From the NCBI RefSeq assembly GCF_035917975.1, contig NZ_CP109130.1:3224001-3288000 (forward strand): a DNA stretch of 64,000 nucleotides, in the 5' to 3' direction. Shown here one piece after another: positions 56,146-64,000 of the stretch. Position 1 is the stretch's first letter, and each line of letters opens with the position of its first letter. The notes under the pieces are model-generated. The model searched no databases. It was given only the letters and a program-made list of their open reading frames with translations, and was not told where the DNA came from. A program made the translations under genes and the position numbers. The DNA comes from Streptosporangium sp. NBC_01756 (lineage in GTDB: Bacteria; Actinomycetota; Actinomycetes; Streptosporangiales; Streptosporangiaceae).

Positions 56146-57110
56146 GCCAGCCTCCCGAGATATCCGTACTTGTTCATGAGCGGCCAGGTCAGTGCGGTGA
56201 CCAGGCGTTGGTGCCGGGCCGAGGCGGCGGTGCGCCAGCCGTCGTCCGGGGTCAGGCCGATCCGGCCGACCGTGAAGCGCATGGGGTTGCCCGAGGCCGT
56301 GTGGGCCATCGAGAGCTCGGCCTCGCGATCGGCCAGGAAGTCGAAGCGGGGCCGGAGACCGATCCTGGCGACCAGCCGTCTGAGTGTGCCGGCGGGAGTC
56401 TCCAGGAGATCTTCGTAGCGGATCCGGGTGACGGAGACGCCTCTGCGTGCCAGGAGTTCGAGGCTGAGGTTCTGGGCCAGCCAGTGCACCGAGGTGCGGG
56501 CCGGTGACCATCGGGTCATCGGCCGGCCGTCCTCGGGGCGCGCGACCCGCCTGCCCCAGGAGTGCGCGACCGCGCGGGGGTCACGGACGACGTGCACGAC
56601 GTGCACGTCGACTCCGGCGGCCGCCAGGCAGAAGGCCAGGGAGGCGTGCTTGCTGGAGTCGATCACGATCGGGCAGCCGGCCGCCTCTCCCGCGGCGTCG
56701 TACAGGCGGCGGTGGGCGGCGACGTACTCTCCGAGTCCGCTCAGGCCGGGGGACGGCCAGGCGGCGAGGGAGCCCGCCTGCCCGTCGCTGAGGAGCTGGG
56801 CCAGGGTGGGGATGCGCCGGGTGCGGTCCACCTGCTGCCTGAGCGTGAGCATCCGGTGGGCCAGCCCCTCGGACCAGCCGCCGAACGCGCGCTCGCCGAC
56901 CTTACTCCAGAACGGGCACGCCCCGAACGGCCGGCCGCACCCGCAGGCCTCATCCGCCAGCACGCCTCTCGTCCAGAGGTGGACGACCTCCCCGAGCGGT
57001 GCGATGCCGGGCACCTCGCCGAGGAGGCGCTCCAGCAGCGTGGTGCCGCTGCGGCCGAGGCCGCCCACGAAGACGACCCGGGTGGGGGAGGGAGTATCAG
57101 ACACAGGCAC
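56142..57110 (-). CDS. sulfotransferase 3
   Basis: 322 aa. GGLGRSGTT (16-24), HVVRDPRAVAHSWGRR and RYEDLLETP are PAPS motifs. An insertion ACGCGRPFGACPFW with three Cys and a Trp is seen in similar bacterial sulfotransferases. First gene of a three-gene minus-strand operon with GT2 and WecB. GTG 57104 is a possible second start. Confidence 0.88.
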   Translation of the reverse strand: MPVSDTPSPTRVVFVGGLGRSGTTLLERLLGEVPGIAPLGEVVHLWTRGVLADEACGCGRPFGACPFWSKVGERAFGGWSEGLAHRMLTLRQQVDRTRRIPTLAQLLSDGQAGSLAAWPSPGLSGLGEYVAAHRRLYDAAGEAAGCPIVIDSSKHASLAFCLAAAGVDVHVVHVVRDPRAVAHSWGRRVARPEDGRPMTRWSPARTSVHWLAQNLSLELLARRGVSVTRIRYEDLLETPAGTLRRLVARIGLRPRFDFLADREAELSMAHTASGNPMRFTVGRIGLTPDDGWRTAASARHQRLVTALTWPLMNKYGYLGRLA

Positions 57111-57215
57111 GAATCCTTACCCGATGGATACGGAACGTGCCGACAGTAGCGCGGAGAGTTACCAAGCGGTCAACGAACAGGCAAAGGATCTACCTGAGGA
57201 TGTCACGGTCCGTAT

Positions 57216-57276
57216 CGCACACCGGCCCCCTCCGCCACGCCCGTGCTGCGGTTGCGGTGGAGGGGGCCGGTGTGCG
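57216..57276 (-). terminator. 18-bp hairpin downstream of cysN
   Basis: CGCACACCGGCCCCCTCC (57216-57233) pairs with 57259-57276 around a 25-base loop. It lies in the 302-base gap after cysN on the minus strand. No T run. Confidence 0.5.
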
Positions 57277-57395
57277 GTGCGACGGAAAGCCGGGGCCGGA
57301 GAGGGCCGGTGTGCGGTGCGACGAGAGCCGGGGCCGGGCGGAGCACGGTGCGACGAGAGCCGGGGCCGGGCGGCGGTGCCGGCCGGAGCACGGTG
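57263..57395. repeat. tandem repeats of about 40 bases after cysN
   Basis: Three to four degenerate copies containing GTGCGGTGCGACGAGAGCC and GGGGCCGG; the first copy forms the right arm of the hairpin at 57216. With that hairpin it fills most of the gap; no gene. Confidence 0.7.
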
Positions 57396-57412
57396 CGCGC
57401 CCGGCGAGGACC

Positions 57413-58675
57413 CTACTTCGCGTCGACGATCATCCCGGCGCCCACGGTGTTGCTGGTGGACTCGTCCACCAGGATGAAGCCACCGGTCAGGCGGTTTCTC
57501 GCGTAGTCGTCCACGAACAGCGGCTGGGTGACCCGGAGCGAGACCCGTCCGATCTCGTTCAGGCCGAGCGACGGGGCCTCCTCGTCGCGGTGCAGGGTGT
57601 TGACGTCCAGCCGGTAGTGCAGGTCGCGGACCAGGGCGCGGGCCGTGCGGGTGGTGTGCTTGATGGTCAGCTTGGTGCGCGGGCCCAGCTTGCTGGCGTC
57701 GGTCATCCAGCAGACCATCGCCTCCAGTTCCTGGGCGACGTGCGGCTGGTTGTTCGGGCGGCAGATCATGTCGCCGCGCGAGATGTCGATGTCGTCCGCC
57801 AACCGGAGAGTCACCGACATCGGCGCGAACGCCTCCTCCACCGGCCCGTCGAAGGTGTCGATCGACGCGATCCTGGTGACCAGGCCGGAGGGCAGGTGCA
57901 TGACCTCGTCACCCGGCTTGAGCACGCCGCCGGCGACCTGTCCGGCGTAGCCCCGGTAGTCGTGGAAGGCCGGGTCCGTGGCCCGCTGCGGACGGATGAC
58001 GTACTGCACGGGGAAGCGCACGTCGACCAGGTTCCGATCGGAGGCGATGTGCACGTGCTCCAGGTGGTGCAGCAGGGAGGAGCCGTTGTACCAGGGCATG
58101 TTCTCCGAACGCGAGACCACGTTGTCGCCGTGCAGCGCCGAGATCGGGATGAACGTCAGGTCGGGCGCGTTCAACTTCGCCGCGAACGAGCTGAACTCCT
58201 CACGGATCTCCTCGAACCGCTCCTGGGAGTAGTCGACGAGGTCCATCTTGTTCACGGCCAGCACCAGGTGCGGCACCCGCAGCAGCGTGGTCAGGAAGGC
58301 GTGTCGCCGTGACTGCTCCAGCACGCCCTTGCGCGCGTCGATCAGCACGATCGCCAGGTCGGCCGTGGAGGCGCCGGTGACCATGTTCCGGGTGTACTGG
58401 ATGTGCCCGGGGGTGTCGGCGATGATGAACTTGCGCTTGGGGGTGGCGAAGTAGCGGTAGGCCACATCGATCGTGATGCCCTGCTCGCGCTCGGCCCGCA
58501 GGCCGTCGGTGAGCAGCGACAGGTCGGTGTACTCGGTGCCTCGGTCACGGGAGGTGCGCTCGACGGCCTCAAGCTGATCTTCGAAGATCGCCTTGGAGTC
58601 GAAGAGCAGCCGCCCGATGAGGGTCGACTTTCCGTCGTCGACGCTTCCCGCCGTGGCAAAGCGAAGAATATCCAT
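57413..58675 (-). CDS. cysN: sulfate adenylyltransferase large subunit
   Basis: 420 aa GTPase subunit of bacterial ATP sulfurylase. G1 GSVDDGKST (10-18), DTPGH and NKMD are complete. No CysC fusion (ends at VDAK), so the APS kinase is separate at 44.4 kb. Overlaps cysD by one base. Confidence 0.95.
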   Translation of the reverse strand: MDILRFATAGSVDDGKSTLIGRLLFDSKAIFEDQLEAVERTSRDRGTEYTDLSLLTDGLRAEREQGITIDVAYRYFATPKRKFIIADTPGHIQYTRNMVTGASTADLAIVLIDARKGVLEQSRRHAFLTTLLRVPHLVLAVNKMDLVDYSQERFEEIREEFSSFAAKLNAPDLTFIPISALHGDNVVSRSENMPWYNGSSLLHHLEHVHIASDRNLVDVRFPVQYVIRPQRATDPAFHDYRGYAGQVAGGVLKPGDEVMHLPSGLVTRIASIDTFDGPVEEAFAPMSVTLRLADDIDISRGDMICRPNNQPHVAQELEAMVCWMTDASKLGPRTKLTIKHTTRTARALVRDLHYRLDVNTLHRDEEAPSLGLNEIGRVSLRVTQPLFVDDYARNRLTGGFILVDESTSNTVGAGMIVDAK

Positions 58676-59589
58676 CAGAAGTAGCCTTCCCTCTTGCGGT
58701 CTTCCATCGAGGCCTCGGAGGCGCGGTCATCGGCACGGGTGGCGCCGCGCTCGGTGATCCGGGTGACGGCGATCTCGTCGATGATCTCCTCGACCGTCGC
58801 GGCGGCGGACTGGACGGCGCCGGTGCAGGTCACGTCGCCGACCGTGCGGTAACGGACCATCGCGTCGAAGAGCGGCTCGTCCTCGTCGCGGACGATGAAA
58901 TCGCTGTCGGCCAGCAGCATGCCGTCCCTCTCGAACACCTTGCGCGTGTGCGCGAAGTAGATCGACGGGATCTCGATGCCCTCCCGGCGGATGTAGTCCC
59001 AGATGTCGAGCTCGGTCCAGTTGGACAGCGGGAACACCCGGATGTGCTCGCCCTTGTGGATCCTGGCGTTGTAGAGGTTCCACAGCTCGGGACGCTGGCT
59101 CTTCGGATCCCACTGGCCGAACTCGTCGCGGAAGGAGAACACCCGCTCCTTGGCGCGGGCCTTCTCCTCGTCGCGGCGGGCACCGCCGAACACCGCGTCG
59201 TACTCGTTGTCCTCGATCGCGTCCAGCAGGGTGGTGGTCTGCAGGCGGTTGCGGGAGGCCCTGCGGCCGGTCTCCTCGGTCACCCGGCCGGCGTCGATGG
59301 ACTCCTGCACGCTGGCCACGACCAGGCGGGCGCCCAGCTCCTCGGCACGGCGGTCACGGAACTCGATGACCTCGGGGAAGTTGTGCCCGGTGTCGACGTG
59401 CATCAGCGGGAAGGGGATCGGCGCGGGCCAGAAGGCCTTCTCCGCGATGCGGAGCATGACGATCGAGTCCTTGCCGCCGGAGAAGAGCAGACACGGACGC
59501 TCGAACTCGGCCGCCACCTCACGCATGATGTGAACGGCCTCGGCCTCGAGGACATCGAGCTGCGACGTTGTGTAGTCGCTCTGGAGCAT
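58675..59589 (-). CDS. cysD: sulfate adenylyltransferase small subunit
   Basis: 304 aa. Makes APS from ATP and sulfate with CysN. PP-loop FSGGKDSIVML, VDTGHNFPEV, FGGARRDEEKARAKER and RVFPLSNWTELDIWDYI are typical. It follows cysQ by 19 bases, in one operon. Confidence 0.96.
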   Translation of the reverse strand: MLQSDYTTSQLDVLEAEAVHIMREVAAEFERPCLLFSGGKDSIVMLRIAEKAFWPAPIPFPLMHVDTGHNFPEVIEFRDRRAEELGARLVVASVQESIDAGRVTEETGRRASRNRLQTTTLLDAIEDNEYDAVFGGARRDEEKARAKERVFSFRDEFGQWDPKSQRPELWNLYNARIHKGEHIRVFPLSNWTELDIWDYIRREGIEIPSIYFAHTRKVFERDGMLLADSDFIVRDEDEPLFDAMVRYRTVGDVTCTGAVQSAAATVEEIIDEIAVTRITERGATRADDRASEASMEDRKREGYF

Positions 59590-59608
59590 CAGACTCTCCT
59601 AGCGGGGA

Positions 59609-60376
59609 TTATCGGTGCAGATCCCGGATTCCAGCGAGCAACGTTGGTGCCAGTCCCGGTAGGGAAACAAGAATATCCGGCAGTGAGGGGTCGCCTTGGT
59701 TGTAGACCAGGGGGGAGCCGTCGACGCGGCTGGCGTGGGCACCCGCGGCGAGGGCCACGGCCACCGGCGCGGCGGAGTCCCATTCGTACTGGCCACCGGC
59801 GTGCACGTAGGCCTCGACCTCTCCGGTGAGCACCGCGGAGATCTTGGCACCCGCCGATCCGATCGGCACCAGGTCGGCACCGGCGAGCCGGGCCAACTCC
59901 TGGACGAACTCCGGCGGCCGGGTCCGGCTGACCGCGATCCGCGGCCTGGCGTCCGGCCGGAACGCGGGAAGCACGGGAGGTTGCGAGGTCGACAGCGTCC
60001 GGCCCTGGGCAGGCAGCGCGACCGCTCCCGCGGTCAGCTCACCCCGCTCCCAGAGCGCCACGTGGACCGCCCAGTCGCTCCGGCCCTCCTCGGCGAACTC
60101 ACGGGTGCCGTCCAGCGGATCGACGATCCAGACGCGCTCGGCCCGCAGCCGGCGAGGGTCGAGGCGCTCCTCCCTGGTCGCCTCCTCCGACAGCACGCTG
60201 TCAGCCGGGCGCGACCGCGCCAGAGCCTCCATCAGGAACAGGTGCGCGGACGCGTCACCCTCCTTGCGGAGTCCGGAGGGGTCGGCGAACCCCTCCTTCT
60301 CCCGCAGGGCCAGCAGCCTCTCGCCGGCCTCCGCTGCCAGGTCCGTGGCGAGAACATGATCGTCACGAATCATCAT
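59609..60376 (-). CDS. cysQ: 3'(2'),5'-bisphosphate nucleotidase
   Basis: 255 aa, inositol monophosphatase-like. LSEEATRE, WIVDPLDGTREF and YEWDSAAPVAVA are the metal sites. Degrades PAP, the by-product of sulfotransferases. ATG 60376 (GGAG seven bases upstream) overlaps the glycosylphosphotransferase stop. The presence of this enzyme beside CysDN supports sulfation. Confidence 0.9.
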   Translation of the reverse strand: MMIRDDHVLATDLAAEAGERLLALREKEGFADPSGLRKEGDASAHLFLMEALARSRPADSVLSEEATREERLDPRRLRAERVWIVDPLDGTREFAEEGRSDWAVHVALWERGELTAGAVALPAQGRTLSTSQPPVLPAFRPDARPRIAVSRTRPPEFVQELARLAGADLVPIGSAGAKISAVLTGEVEAYVHAGGQYEWDSAAPVAVALAAGAHASRVDGSPLVYNQGDPSLPDILVSLPGLAPTLLAGIRDLHR

Positions 60377-61821
60377 CAATATGCTCCAGATCCTCGTGCG
60401 ACAGCCGACCAAGTCTTCCACAGGATCTGCAGGTCCAGCGTGAGAGACCAATTCTCGACATAACGCAGATCCAGCCGGACGGATTCCTCCCAGGACAGGT
60501 CGGATCGGCCGCTCACCTGCCAAAGACCGGTCATCCCCGGCTTGACCAACAGCCTGCGCCGGACGTCGTCTCCGTACCGGGCGACCTCGTCCGGTAGTGG
60601 CGGCCGGGGTCCGACCAGTGACATATGTCCGAGCACCACATTGATCAGTTGGGGCAGTTCGTCCAGGGAGTGGCGGCGGAGGCGGGCTCCCAGCGGGGTC
60701 ACCCGCGGATCTTTCCTAATCTTGAACAACACGCTCTGCCCGTCCCCGGCGAGGTCGATCCGCTGCCGCTCGGCGTCGACGCCCATGGTGCGGAACTTGT
60801 AGATGGTGAACTCGGCGCCGCCCCGGCCCACCCGTCTCTGGCGGAAGAACGCGGGCCCCGGACCCGACATCCGTACGGCCGCCGCCAGACCGGCGAGGAG
60901 GGGCAGCAGGGCGACCAGCAGCAGCCCGGCCCCGATCCGGTCGAAAAGGTTCTTGACCACCTGGCGTATGCCGGTGATCTCGGGATGCTCCACGTGCAGC
61001 AGCGGCAGCCCGGCCACCGGGCGGATCGTGATCCGAGGGCCGGCGACCTCCATGAGCGCCGGCGCCACGACGAGGTCGGTGTCGGTCTTCTCCAGCCTCC
61101 AGGCCAGCCGCCGCAGCGCCACCCCGTCCATCTCCGGGCAGGCCAGCACGGCCACGGTGTCCGCCGTGACCTGCCCGACCACGAGTGCGACGTCGGAGAG
61201 ACCTCCCAGGACGGGAACGCCCTCCACGTCGCCCAGGCCGTCGCGCGGCATGCAGACCCCGACGATCTCCATGCCGTGGTGGCGCTCCCGGCGGAAGCGG
61301 CGGATCAACTCGGCGGTCGCGGACCGGTGACCCACCGCCAGCACCCGCCGCATGCAGTCGCCCCGCGCCCGCCTCCGGTGCAGCCGGCAGCGCAGGCCGT
61401 AGCGCGCCAGGAGGGTGAGCGCCGTCGACAGCGGGATCGCCAGCACCACGTAACCGCGGGCCACGTCGGTCTTGGTGACATAGGCACCGATGGCGGCGGC
61501 CGCGGTGAGCGTGAACCCGCACTGGAGGATCCGCTGGAACTCCTCCGGTCCCAGGCCGAACAGGCGGGGCTCGTAGGCACGGTTCAACGCGACCGCGCAG
61601 ACCCAGAGGAGGGGGAGCGCGGCGCTCACCATTACATAGGGAGCGACATACGGAGTAATCTCGCCGAAGCGGACGGAGAGTGCGAGGAAGCCGGCGAGAG
61701 CCGCGGAGCCGATGTCGGCGACGACCACCCGTGCCCGATATCCGCGCACCCAGCCCGGCATGCGGGGGCGAGGCGCCGTCGCGGATCTCGGTATCGCCTG
61801 GACGACGGTCACGTCGCGCAC
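60376..61821 (-). CDS. polyprenyl-phosphate glycosylphosphotransferase
   Basis: 481 aa. Four N-terminal helices, a CoA-binding-like middle domain, a fifth helix (AGLLLVALLPLLAGLAAAV), and the catalytic domain with GPAFFRQRRVGRGG, FRTM, DELPQL, GPRPPLP and KPGMTGLWQVSGRS. Puts the first sugar phosphate on undecaprenyl phosphate. GTG 61821 has GGGAG six bases upstream. First gene of an operon with cysQ, cysD and cysN, linking glycan and PAPS. Confidence 0.93.
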   Translation of the reverse strand: MRDVTVVQAIPRSATAPRPRMPGWVRGYRARVVVADIGSAALAGFLALSVRFGEITPYVAPYVMVSAALPLLWVCAVALNRAYEPRLFGLGPEEFQRILQCGFTLTAAAAIGAYVTKTDVARGYVVLAIPLSTALTLLARYGLRCRLHRRRARGDCMRRVLAVGHRSATAELIRRFRRERHHGMEIVGVCMPRDGLGDVEGVPVLGGLSDVALVVGQVTADTVAVLACPEMDGVALRRLAWRLEKTDTDLVVAPALMEVAGPRITIRPVAGLPLLHVEHPEITGIRQVVKNLFDRIGAGLLLVALLPLLAGLAAAVRMSGPGPAFFRQRRVGRGGAEFTIYKFRTMGVDAERQRIDLAGDGQSVLFKIRKDPRVTPLGARLRRHSLDELPQLINVVLGHMSLVGPRPPLPDEVARYGDDVRRRLLVKPGMTGLWQVSGRSDLSWEESVRLDLRYVENWSLTLDLQILWKTWSAVARGSGAY

Positions 61822-61893
61822 GCGCTCTCCCTGCGTAACCAATCATCAACGGACAGTGACCGAATGCTAGCGGGGAGTGGAAGGGCCGGAGGG

Positions 61894-62463
61894 TTGAAGA
61901 CCGAAACGTACATCTCTGTGGATATTGAGGCTGATGGCCCGATCCCCGGGCCGTATTCGATGGTCAGCTTCGGCATGGCCGTGGCGGGGCGGATGACCGG
62001 GAAGGTCTTCGAACCGGTCGATCCGCAGCTGCACACCTTCTACGCCGAGCTCAAGCCGATCAGTGACGACCACGTGCCCGAGGCGCTCGCCGTCAGCGGG
62101 CTGGACCGGGAGGCACTGATCCGCGACGGCCTGGAGCCGGTCGACGCGATGAGGGGCGCCACCGCGTGGATCCGCGAGGTGTGCGCCGCCGGCACCCCGG
62201 TGCTGGCGGCCTACCCGCTCTCCTACGACTGGATGTGGATGTACTGGTACTTCATGCGTTTCGGCGGCGTCTCACCGTTCGGGCACTCACGCTGCATCGA
62301 CATCAAGACGCTCTACGCCGCCAAAGCGGGTGTGCCGATCGGCTGGGCCACCAAACGGCAGATGCCCAAGCACCTGCGCTCCGCACGGCCGCACACCCAC
62401 AACGCGCTCGACGACGCGATCGAGCAGGCCGAACTGCTGCAGAACCTGATGGCCTTCGGCTGA
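61894..62463 (+). CDS. DnaQ-like 3'-5' exonuclease
   Basis: 189 aa. ISVDIEADGP (DxE metal site) and HNALDDAIEQAELL (ExoIII HxAxxD) mark a DEDDh nuclease. The middle motif is replaced by AYPLSYDWMWMYWY, seen in related actinobacterial proteins. The TTG start has GGAAGGG eight bases upstream; ATG 61864 is an alternative giving 199 aa. Confidence 0.82.
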   Translation: MKTETYISVDIEADGPIPGPYSMVSFGMAVAGRMTGKVFEPVDPQLHTFYAELKPISDDHVPEALAVSGLDREALIRDGLEPVDAMRGATAWIREVCAAGTPVLAAYPLSYDWMWMYWYFMRFGGVSPFGHSRCIDIKTLYAAKAGVPIGWATKRQMPKHLRSARPHTHNALDDAIEQAELLQNLMAFG

Positions 62464-62472
62464 TCCCGGGGT

Positions 62473-62500
62473 CCGGGCGACGCCGTACGGCGCGGCCCGG
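62473..62500. terminator. hairpin between convergent genes
   Basis: CCGGGC / GCCCGG with an inner GCCG / CGGC; between the exonuclease and pth ends. Confidence 0.45.
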
Positions 62501-62512
62501 CCGGTGCTCGCG

Positions 62513-63118
62513 CTACCGGGGCGGGCCGGAGACGTTCAGGTCGCCGGCGTGGAAGGCGTTCTGGGTCGCCTCAAGACCCGAGGTGATCAGTGACTCCACC
62601 ACGTCGGCGGCCCGGTCGACCAGGAACGGCAGATCCTTGCGCTCGACGGTGACGAAGTCCCGCAGGACGTAGGACGCGGCGTCCATCCGGCCGGGCGGAC
62701 GGCCGATGCCGAAGCGCACCCGCAGGTAGTCCTTGGTGGCGAGTGACTTGGTGATCGACTTCAGCCCGTTGTGGCCGTTGTCGCCGCCGCCCAGCTTGGC
62801 CCGGAGCGCGCCGTAGGGGATGTCCAGCTCGTCGTGGACCGCGATCACGCGCGCCGGGTCCACCTTGTAGAAGTCGGCCAGCGCCTTGACCGGCCCGCCC
62901 GAGAGGTTCATGAAGGACAGCGGCTTGGCCAGCACCGCGGGGGCGCCCGCCAGGCGGCCCTCCAGCACCTCGGCCCGCGACCTGTGCGCCTTGAACCGTC
63001 CGCCGGACCGTGCGGCGAGCTCGTCGAGCACCATGAAACCCGCGTTGTGCCGGTTACCGGCGTACTCCGGCCCGGGGTTCCCCAGGCCCACGACCAACCA
63101 GCGGTCCACGGTCGGCAT
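62513..63118 (-). CDS. pth: peptidyl-tRNA hydrolase
   Basis: 201 aa. [22 protein letters not shown] with the catalytic H24, [10 protein letters not shown] and [10 protein letters not shown] with the Asp, [13 protein letters not shown]. Frees tRNA from dropped peptidyl-tRNA. Downstream of rplY on the same strand. Confidence 0.97.
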   Translation of the reverse strand: MPTVDRWLVVGLGNPGPEYAGNRHNAGFMVLDELAARSGGRFKAHRSRAEVLEGRLAGAPAVLAKPLSFMNLSGGPVKALADFYKVDPARVIAVHDELDIPYGALRAKLGGGDNGHNGLKSITKSLATKDYLRVRFGIGRPPGRMDAASYVLRDFVTVERKDLPFLVDRAADVVESLITSGLEATQNAFHAGDLNVSGPPR

Positions 63119-63133
63119 CCCTTCATATGCGCG

Positions 63134-63163
63134 TCAGGGCAGCCCGGTTTCGAGCTGCCCTGA
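63134..63163 (-). terminator. hairpin between rplY and pth
   Basis: Perfect 10-bp arms TCAGGGCAGC / GCTGCCCTGA with a 10-base loop, 18 bases past the rplY stop; could reduce pth expression. Confidence 0.7.
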
Positions 63164-63181
63164 CAGGTGTAGCAGAGAAGA

Positions 63182-63787
63182 CTACTCGGCGGACTCGCCC
63201 TCGGGAGCCTCGCCCTCGGCGGACTCGCCCTCGGCGGCCTCGGGCTCGGGCTCGCCGGTCGGGGTCGCGGTGACGTGCAGCACCAGCGTCTCCGGGTCGG
63301 CGATCAGGCTGGTGCCCTCGGGCAGCTTCAGCTCACCGGCGGTGAACTGGGTGCCGATCTCCATGCCCTCGACGTCGACCTCGACGCCCGTCGGGATGTG
63401 GGTGGCCTCGGACTCGACCGAGATGGAGACGAGCTGCTGGTCGAGGATGCCGTCGGCCACCTCGCCCACCACGGTGACGGGGATGTCGATGGTGACCTTC
63501 TCACCGCTCTTGACGAGGAGGAGGTCGACGTGCTCGAGGAAGCCCCTGATCGGGTCGCGCTGGACGCCCTTGGGCAGCGCCAGCTCGGTGGCCGCGCCCT
63601 GGAGGCGGATCAGCACGTTCGGCGTACGCAGGGCGAGCAGGAGCTCGTGGCCCGGGAGGATCAGGTGCTGGGGGTCCGTGCCATGCCCGTAGAGAACGGC
63701 GGGCACCTTGTCCTCGCGGCGGATCTTGCGGGCGGCACCCTTGCCGAACTCGCTGCGGGGCTCGGCGCTGATGAGTACTTCGGGCAT
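63182..63787 (-). CDS. rplY: 50S ribosomal protein L25 / general stress protein Ctc
   Basis: 201 aa. N-terminal L25 5S rRNA-binding domain (SEFGKGAARKIRREDKVPAVLYG), C-terminal beta domain, then an acidic tail with repeated AEGE(A/S). This is the long Ctc type of actinobacteria. AGGAGA precedes the ATG. Confidence 0.95.
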   Translation of the reverse strand: MPEVLISAEPRSEFGKGAARKIRREDKVPAVLYGHGTDPQHLILPGHELLLALRTPNVLIRLQGAATELALPKGVQRDPIRGFLEHVDLLLVKSGEKVTIDIPVTVVGEVADGILDQQLVSISVESEATHIPTGVEVDVEGMEIGTQFTAGELKLPEGTSLIADPETLVLHVTATPTGEPEPEAAEGESAEGEAPEGESAE

Positions 63788-63936
63788 GACGGATCTCCTA
63801 GGGATCTTCGACGGAGCGGGATGGTGCGTTCCCCCTCACCCGCCCTAGCGGAAGGCGTTACGAACGCACGCAATCTGTATAGCCTAGCGGATGTTTTCCA
63901 GGGGCCCGCCCGGCCGGCTCGGCCGTCGGCAGACGG

Positions 63937-64000
63937 TCAGCTGTCGCCTTCGAACAGACTGGTCACCGAGCCGTCGCTGAAGACCTCGTTGATCGCACGG
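63937..64000 (-). CDS. prs: ribose-phosphate pyrophosphokinase, C-terminal end only
   Basis: The last 20 codons read AINEVFSDGSVTSLFEGDS and a TGA. This matches the end of actinobacterial Prs, which precedes rplY and pth in these bacteria. The rest lies past the window's right end. Confidence 0.8.
   Translation of the reverse strand, partial: RAINEVFSDGSVTSLFEGDS

Overview
The window is chromosomal DNA from a high-GC, filamentous-type actinobacterium (Streptosporangiales or a relative is my inference). The evidence is uniformly GC-rich codon use, many GTG starts, leaderless promoters of the form hexamer-N7-start, Rex-type operators before ndh, an F420-type PPOX protein, and gene orders shared with actinomycetes (prs-rplY-pth; mfd-mazG-eno-divIC-DUF501-ppx; thiolase/SGNH hydrolase/cbs/metB as in Mycobacterium tuberculosis). 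I see no insertion sequence, prophage, CRISPR array or rRNA.

Layout. 1-11 kb: an RDD protein end, an M1-type peptidase lipoprotein, threonine dehydratase, a PadR regulator with a membrane protein, a duplicated lipoprotein family, and a three-gene MacB-like export operon carrying small tandem repeats. 10.8-11.8 kb: a decayed toxin-antitoxin island (frameshifted VapB-like and VapC genes, then an intact XRE antitoxin-like gene). 11.8-18 kb: ROK and FIST proteins, divergent from an AAA+/VWA pair. 18-27.5 kb: small proteins, then transsulfuration (metB, cbs) with a histidine kinase, SGNH hydrolase, PQQ-like lipoprotein, thiolase and PPOX protein. 27.5-34.5 kb: DUF4287, Bax-inhibitor-like protein, an odd class I tRNA with anticodon UAA, a PRC-barrel stress protein, ndh with two Rex-like operators, family 5 uracil-DNA glycosylase, and a secreted protein of four cysteine-paired Ig-like repeats. 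34.5-43.5 kb: conserved housekeeping genes on the minus strand (ppx, DUF501, divIC-like, eno, mazG, SurA-like lipoprotein, mfd).

44.4-61.8 kb is the most distinctive region. It combines a complete PAPS-making and PAP-removing set (CysC fused to a degenerate ATP sulfurylase domain, CysN, CysD, CysQ) with a Wzx/Wzy-type polysaccharide machinery (Wzz-like, O-antigen ligase/polymerase-like, flippase, GT2, WecB/TagA/CpsF, polyprenyl-phosphate glycosylphosphotransferase) and three different sulfotransferases. There is no PAPS/APS reductase in the window. The simplest reading is a locus for a sulfated surface polysaccharide. A TauE/SafE permease, a GH26-like lipoprotein and an aminoglycoside-phosphotransferase-like kinase lie inside it.

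62-64 kb: a DnaQ-type exonuclease, then pth, rplY and the last codons of prs.
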